Of a stretch of 64,000 nt of DNA, positions 60,020-64,000 are shown in pieces (the first letter of the stretch is position 1; the number at the start of each line of letters is the position of its first letter). Below the pieces are notes generated by a model, which ran no database searches, was not told where the DNA came from, and saw only the letters and a list, made by a program, of their open reading frames with translations. The stretch is from contig JBFWML010000002.1 of the NCBI GenBank assembly GCA_050251635.1, positions 1 to 64,000 of the forward strand, written 5' to 3'. The DNA comes from JBFWML01 sp050251635. GTDB lineage: Bacteria > Campylobacterota > Campylobacteria > Campylobacterales > SZUA-545. A program made the translations under genes and the position numbers.

Positions 60020-60768
60020 CTTTTGCTCAAGGCCAAGGAGCGTTCGTAGGCGGCGCTCAGGGCTTGATAAAAGGCGTTGCGCGCACCCTGCGCTTCCAGC
60101 GCGGCAAGGCCCGCTGCGGTGGTTCCGCCGGGGGAGGCGACCTTTTCTTTGAGCAGGGCAGGGTGATCGTGCTTTAAAAGCGGCCCCATCCCCGCAAAGA
60201 GCGCTTGAGTCAGCGTGTGGGCGTCGTCGTTTCGCATTCCCAGCATGACGGCGGCATTGGCCATCGACTCGGCCACCAAAGCCAGATAGCCCGGCCCGCT
60301 GCCTGCCAGCGCCGTGGCGATATCCAGCTCCTTCTCGCTTTGCAGCCAGCAGGCCGTTCCGACGGCGCCAAGCAGCTCCAGTGCTTCGTTTTTAAAGTGT
60401 TCATCGCCGGTTAACGCCGTGGCGGAAGCGCCGTGCAGCGCAGCCAGATTGGGCATGGCGCGGACGTAGTGTTTGGCCTCGAAACGTTCTTTGAGGGTTT
60501 TAAGCGCAACGCCGGCCACGATGGAAACAATCGCATCCGCCTCGCCCTTGAGCGTAACCGACCCGATCGACTGGGGTTTGACCGCCAGCACAACGCAGTA
60601 TCCTTCGCAGGGTTCGTCCGGTTCGGCAAAGGCGATCGGTCCAACGCTTTTTTGCAGCTGCTCGCGTTGCCGGGGGCTGTTTTCCATCACTTTAATCTCA
60701 TGCTTTCCGCTCCAGCCTCTCAGAAGCGCGCCGCCCATATTTCCTGCGCCGATCAACAACAATTTCAT
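60016..60768 (-). CDS. proC: ProC, pyrroline-5-carboxylate reductase
   Basis: ProC makes proline from pyrroline-5-carboxylate with NAD(P)H. The 250-residue protein opens with the Rossmann motif LLLIGAGNMGGALLRGW, has YVRAMPNLAALHGASATAL, GSGPGYLALVAESMANAAV and the C-terminal signature VASPGGTTAAGLAALE. It is divergent to gspG. Confidence 0.97.
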   Translation of the reverse strand: MKLLLIGAGNMGGALLRGWSGKHEIKVMENSPRQREQLQKSVGPIAFAEPDEPCEGYCVVLAVKPQSIGSVTLKGEADAIVSIVAGVALKTLKERFEAKHYVRAMPNLAALHGASATALTGDEHFKNEALELLGAVGTACWLQSEKELDIATALAGSGPGYLALVAESMANAAVMLGMRNDDAHTLTQALFAGMGPLLKHDHPALLKEKVASPGGTTAAGLAALEAQGARNAFYQALSAAYERSLALSKS

Positions 60769-60845
60769 CCCAATCGTCCTTTAGCCCTAGCTTTGCGGGC
60801 CTATTATACAATGGGCGGCAATAAACCCCCTAGGAGCAGCCAAGT

Positions 60846-61280
60846 ATGGAACAAAGAGGAAAAAGAGGCGGTTTTTCGTTGATCGAACTGATGGTGGTCA
60901 TCATTATTCTCGGACTGCTGGCGGCGCTGGTGATGCCCAACGTGCTGGGCAAGGGCGAGCAGGCCAAGCAGCGTCTTACCTGCGTTCAGATGAAAAATAT
61001 CGCGCAATCGCTGGAGATGTTCAAGCAGGATAACGGCCAGTACCCCACCACCGAACAGGGGCTTTTGGCGCTGGTTTCCAACCCCGATCCCGAGCGGTTC
61101 ACCGGCTATCTGCCCGGCGGTTATGTCAGCGGTAAGAACGTGCCGAAGGATCCCTGGAACCGCGCCTATGTCTATCTGCAGGAGGGCGACGGCTTTGAGC
61201 TGATTTCGCTAGGCGGCGACGGCAAAGAGGGCGGCAATGACGAGAACCGCGATCTGCGCCTGTCGGAATGCGAACGTTAA
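60846..61280 (+). CDS. gspG: GspG, type II secretion major pseudopilin
   Basis: This 144-residue prepilin has the type III signal GKRGG-FSLIELMVVIIILG with cleavage before Phe and Glu at +5. The globular part has the GspG hallmarks DNGQYPTTEQGLLALV, GYLPGGYV, VPKDPWNRAYVYL and SLGGDGKEGGNDENRD, the calcium-loop region. It forms the piston-like pseudopilus in the periplasm. It begins the pseudopilin/secretion cluster. Confidence 0.95.
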   Translation: MEQRGKRGGFSLIELMVVIIILGLLAALVMPNVLGKGEQAKQRLTCVQMKNIAQSLEMFKQDNGQYPTTEQGLLALVSNPDPERFTGYLPGGYVSGKNVPKDPWNRAYVYLQEGDGFELISLGGDGKEGGNDENRDLRLSECER

Positions 61281-61801
61281 AACCCGCCTTCACGCTGATC
61301 GAACTGCTGGTTGTTCTGGTGATTATCGGCGTGGTTTACACGCTGGCGGGCACGCTGATGAAGGCCCCCGCCAAACCCGGCGAATCGCCCCAGTGGTCGA
61401 TTGAGCGGCTCGACGAATCCCTAAGAAACGCCCACGCCGGTTATGCCAAGCTGCGCTGCGAGGGCGACCGGTGCGAGCGTTGCGCGCTTTTTGACGCCAC
61501 CGGAGCGGTTTTGCGCGAACCCATCGCGCTTTTTAGCCAGATTCCCGCCGTTTACCGTTTTGACCGCACCGGCTATCTTGATACCGTCCGTTTTCCGCCG
61601 GGCGTCTGCTTTGAGATGGAGCGGTTTGAAAACGGCGCGGTTTCCGATTTGCTGCTTGAGTACGACAAACGGTTTTTCCGGTACTATCCCCTTTTGCGCC
61701 CGGTGGAGGTTTCGACCGATTTTGAGCAGATGCGTAAAAGCCTCGATGCCGCCGCGTGGATGCCCACCGATCAAAGCCGCTATTTCCATGAAAGAGACTG
61801 A
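61268..61801 (+). CDS. Prepilin-type pseudopilin (GspH-like)
   Basis: This 177-residue protein has the prepilin N-terminus LKPAFTLIELLVVLVIIGVVYTLA, where an Ala or Pro replaces the usual Gly before Phe, and no conserved downstream family. Two cysteine pairs (CEGDRCERCALF) could form a disulfide. It overlaps gspG by 13 bases and gspF by TGATG. GspH-type minor pseudopilin is the likely assignment. Confidence 0.8.
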   Translation: MRTLKPAFTLIELLVVLVIIGVVYTLAGTLMKAPAKPGESPQWSIERLDESLRNAHAGYAKLRCEGDRCERCALFDATGAVLREPIALFSQIPAVYRFDRTGYLDTVRFPPGVCFEMERFENGAVSDLLLEYDKRFFRYYPLLRPVEVSTDFEQMRKSLDAAAWMPTDQSRYFHERD

Positions 61802-63018
61802 TGCTGTTTAAATACCGCGCCATCAACCTCGGCGGCGATCGAGAAAAGGGAACCTTGGAAGCCGCCTCGATCGATGAGGCGGCTTCCAAGCTGCGTTCGC
61901 GCGGATTGTTGCATGAATCGATCGTGCCAGCGCAAAACAGCTGGCTTTCGTCGCTGCGCAAGCGCCGTCGCGAAAAGATCGATCAGATGGCGCTCTCGCG
62001 GCTCAGCCGCGATTTGTCCATCTATCTAAAGGCGGGCATTTCGATCGTCAACGCAATCCGCCTTGCGGCATCGCAGTACGAATCCGATCGCAAGCTGGCC
62101 GACTTTTTGTTGGCTTTGGCGACGTTGCTCGATGAGGGTAAGAGCTTCTCGCTGGCGCTGGAGAGCCAAAGCGTTTACGAAATCCCCGCATTTTTCCGCC
62201 AATCGATCCGCATCTCCGAAGACGGCGGGATGCTTGGCGAGGTGCTTTCCGAGCTTTCGCGCTTTATCAAAGACCTCGAGAGCATCAAAAAGCAGGCCAA
62301 AAACGCGCTTTTTTACCCGCTTTTTATCATTGCCGTCTCTTTCTTGATGGTGATTTTTATGGTGACGGTGGTGGTGCCGCAGATTACCGGGATGTTTGAG
62401 CAGCTGGGGCAGGAGCTGCCGCCGCTGACGCAGTTTGTGATCGGCGTGAGCGACTTTATGGGTGCCTGGTGGCCGCTTTTGCTGGGTCTGCTGGCGGGAC
62501 AGGGTCTGCTGCACGGCATGCTGGTTAAAACCCGCCCGGCCTACCGGTACGCCACTCACCGGCTGCTTTTGGCGGTGCCGCTTCTTGGCAGAATTCTAAT
62601 GACGACGGAGCTGGCCCGCTTTGCCTATATGTGTTCGGTCCTGATGCGTTCGGGGGTGCCCTTTGTGCAGACGATCCGTTTGGCGGCCAACGTGCAGAGC
62701 AACGTGGTGCTTTCCGAGCTTTTTTTGAAAGCTTCCGATCGGGTGGTGGAGGGCGGCCGTTTTTCGGTTGCCCTGCAAAGCAGCGGCTATACGCTTGATC
62801 CGGCCTTCGTTCAGTCGATCGCGCTGGGGGAAGAGACGAGCGAGCTGGAGCCGATTCTTTCCAACCTTTCCGCGCTCTATTTTGAAGAGAACAAAGACCG
62901 GATCGCCGTCTTTTTGTCGCTTTTGGAGCCGATGCTGATGCTGTTTGTCGGGGGCGTGGTGGGCTTTATTATTACGGCGATGCTGCTGCCGATCTTCTCA
63001 ATGAACATCGGAGGATAA
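61801..63018 (+). CDS. gspF: GspF-like inner-membrane platform protein
   Basis: This 405-residue GspF/PilC-family protein recruits the secretion ATPase to the membrane. It has two T2SSF domains, each with a cytoplasmic helical bundle and membrane helices: LSRLSRDLSIYLKAGISIVNAI in the first and ELARFAYMCSVLMRSGVPFVQTI in the second (shortened), and a C-terminal hydrophobic LEPMLMLFVGGVVGFIITAML. It overlaps both neighbouring pseudopilin genes. Confidence 0.94.
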   Translation: MLFKYRAINLGGDREKGTLEAASIDEAASKLRSRGLLHESIVPAQNSWLSSLRKRRREKIDQMALSRLSRDLSIYLKAGISIVNAIRLAASQYESDRKLADFLLALATLLDEGKSFSLALESQSVYEIPAFFRQSIRISEDGGMLGEVLSELSRFIKDLESIKKQAKNALFYPLFIIAVSFLMVIFMVTVVVPQITGMFEQLGQELPPLTQFVIGVSDFMGAWWPLLLGLLAGQGLLHGMLVKTRPAYRYATHRLLLAVPLLGRILMTTELARFAYMCSVLMRSGVPFVQTIRLAANVQSNVVLSELFLKASDRVVEGGRFSVALQSSGYTLDPAFVQSIALGEETSELEPILSNLSALYFEENKDRIAVFLSLLEPMLMLFVGGVVGFIITAMLLPIFSMNIGG

Positions 63019-63572
63019 TGCAACGCCGCGGTTTTACGCTGCTGGAGTTGATGGTAAGCGTCTTATTGTTATTTCTAATGGTCTTTTTTCTGGGACGAAC
63101 TTATTCAACGCTCAAGCAAGCGGCCGAATCGGGTCAGCGTCATGAACGGATACAAAACGCCTCCCATGGATTTTCACAGCTGCTGGTCCGGGACTTTTTG
63201 CAGGCAAACGATCTCAATATCTCCCGCGGCCGGGATTTCGATTCGGTTCAGCTCAAGGGGGTGAAGCACTCGCTATACGGCAGAAGCCGATCGGAGATTA
63301 CCTATGCCGTGCTCAAGCCGCAGCGGCAACTGATTCGTCTGGAGGCGCAGCAAACAATCGCTCTGCCCGTGCCCGCCGATCGGCAGTATCAGATCGACTC
63401 GCTGATCTTGCCGGACCCCCTCAAAAGCTTCAAGGTCTATCGTACACAGGGGGCAAAAGAGAACAACAGCACGCTCGGGTGCGGCGTCTTACTGTTTGTG
63501 GAGTTTGAGGGGGGCAGGGAGCCTTTACTCCTGGAGATGGGGCTCCTCAATCACGACGCTTGCAAGCTCTAG
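63018..63572 (+). CDS. Prepilin-type minor pseudopilin
   Basis: This 184-residue protein starts with a clear prepilin signal MQRRG-FTLLELMVSVLLL (Gly/Phe cleavage, Glu at +5), a membrane helix, then a periplasmic domain of the GspJ/PilW style. The mature domain has two bacterial N-glycosylation sequons, D65-L-N-I-S (Asn67) and E148-N-N-S-T (Asn150). It starts overlapping gspF (TAATG) and overlaps the convergent kinase gene by 48 bases. The exact Gsp letter cannot be set. Confidence 0.85.
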   Translation: MQRRGFTLLELMVSVLLLFLMVFFLGRTYSTLKQAAESGQRHERIQNASHGFSQLLVRDFLQANDLNISRGRDFDSVQLKGVKHSLYGRSRSEITYAVLKPQRQLIRLEAQQTIALPVPADRQYQIDSLILPDPLKSFKVYRTQGAKENNSTLGCGVLLFVEFEGGREPLLLEMGLLNHDACKL

Positions 63573-64000
63573 CGTAATCGTAGTTCCCTGACCCTCTTGG
63601 GAGTCGATGCGGATGGGAATGGCGTGCTCATCGCAGGCCGCCTTAACAATATCAAGCCCGATTCCAAAACCCGTCTGGTGCGGATTGGCCTGAAAAAAAC
63701 GCTCAAAAACGCGGGCCACCGCATCGGGCGACATACCGATGCCGCGATCTTCGATCTGTAGCCGGTTGCGATCGAGCCGGATGCTCAGATAGCGCCGCTC
63801 CTTGGGGCTGTATTTCATGGCGTTGTCGATGAGATTGTCGAGAATCTTCTTAAAGGCCATCGCGTCGGCCATCACCCACACCGGTTGCAGCGTAAGCGAA
63901 AAATCCCAGCCGATCAGCGCCTCCTCAAAGAGCTCTGCGCGTTCTTTGGTCAGTTTGTGGAGCGCGATCGGCTTTTTTTGCACCCGCCGGATTTCGCGGG
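63525..64000 (-). CDS. Histidine kinase, C-terminal part (truncated by window edge)
   Basis: The 3' part of a sensor histidine kinase lies here; its 5' end is beyond 64000. Visible HATPase_c blocks are the N box DNLIDNAMKYSP, G1 DRGIGMS, the F box ERFFQ and G2 GFGIGLDIVK. The phosphorylated His region is not in the window. It could sense envelope signals, but nothing here shows its partner. Confidence 0.93.
   Translation of the reverse strand, partial: REIRRVQKKPIALHKLTKERAELFEEALIGWDFSLTLQPVWVMADAMAFKKILDNLIDNAMKYSPKERRYLSIRLDRNRLQIEDRGIGMSPDAVARVFERFFQANPHQTGFGIGLDIVKAACDEHAIPIRIDSQEGQGTTITLELASVVIEEPHLQE

Noticed and set aside
1..64000. CRISPR array, prophage or integrative element
   Set aside because: No regularly spaced short repeats, no phage structural genes, no integrase and no attachment-site duplication at the single tRNA gene were seen.

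Overview
The window is a gene-dense, GC-rich stretch of a Campylobacterota (Epsilonproteobacteria) chromosome. The assignment rests on several independent signals: a Campylobacter-type protein N-glycosylation locus (PglJ-, PglB- and PglA-like proteins), a flagellin of the campylobacterial type followed directly by a DUF115 motility accessory factor, sigma54-type promoters in front of flagellar genes, and the order ruvC/dnaA/dnaN/gyrB. The high GC points to a free-living (environmental) lineage rather than the AT-rich pathogens, but the species cannot be named from the sequence.

Layout. 0.1-14.6 kb is a surface-glycan and N-glycosylation locus: a methyltransferase, two glycosyltransferases, an unrecognised protein, then two MBOAT O-acyltransferase genes, each followed by an SGNH-type partner, then pglJ-, pglB-, asnB- and pglA-like genes. 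The two MBOAT genes share an apparently identical core of about 1187 bp that begins exactly at the start codon; their 3' ends and partner genes differ and are more AT-rich. 14.6-22.3 kb carries a DUF1007/NicO metal-transport pair, the NAD(P)HX repair enzyme, flgB with its own sigma54-like promoter, queC, a P-type ATPase, queD and ruvC. 22.3-28.9 kb is the replication-origin region: DnaA-box-like repeats on both sides of dnaA, then dnaN, gyrB, an HD protein and queF. An SRP RNA gene (minus strand, with its own extended -10 promoter) lies just after queF.

29.0-41.0 kb is mostly minus strand: alaS-maf-bioF-tetR-patatin-outer-membrane protein as one overlapping run, then the flagellin and motility accessory factor pair, a thioredoxin-fold protein and thrC. 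41-54.6 kb is housekeeping: alr, a diguanylate cyclase, ribA-rsmG and two small genes, hemB, argF, tRNA-Ala(GGC), an outer-membrane beta-barrel, dnaG, and an overlapping chain lapB-like/rnhA/rnc/aroC/metK. 54.7-60.8 kb holds a ferredoxin, ndk, the classical DUF177-rpmF-plsX-fabH lipid cluster, a divergent pyruvate-kinase-like protein and proC. 60.8-63.6 kb is a type II secretion/pseudopilin cluster (gspG, gspF and two further pseudopilins), ending in a truncated histidine kinase at the window edge.

Taken together, the N-glycosylation genes, MBOAT/SGNH pairs, flagellin modification gene and pseudopilins describe a cell that decorates exported proteins. Four exported proteins encoded here carry the bacterial D/E-x-N-x-S/T sequon. 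Genes overlap by 1-4 bases in many places and GTG/TTG starts are frequent. No transposase, prophage or CRISPR array was seen, and no stretch over about 165 bases is without a gene or RNA.
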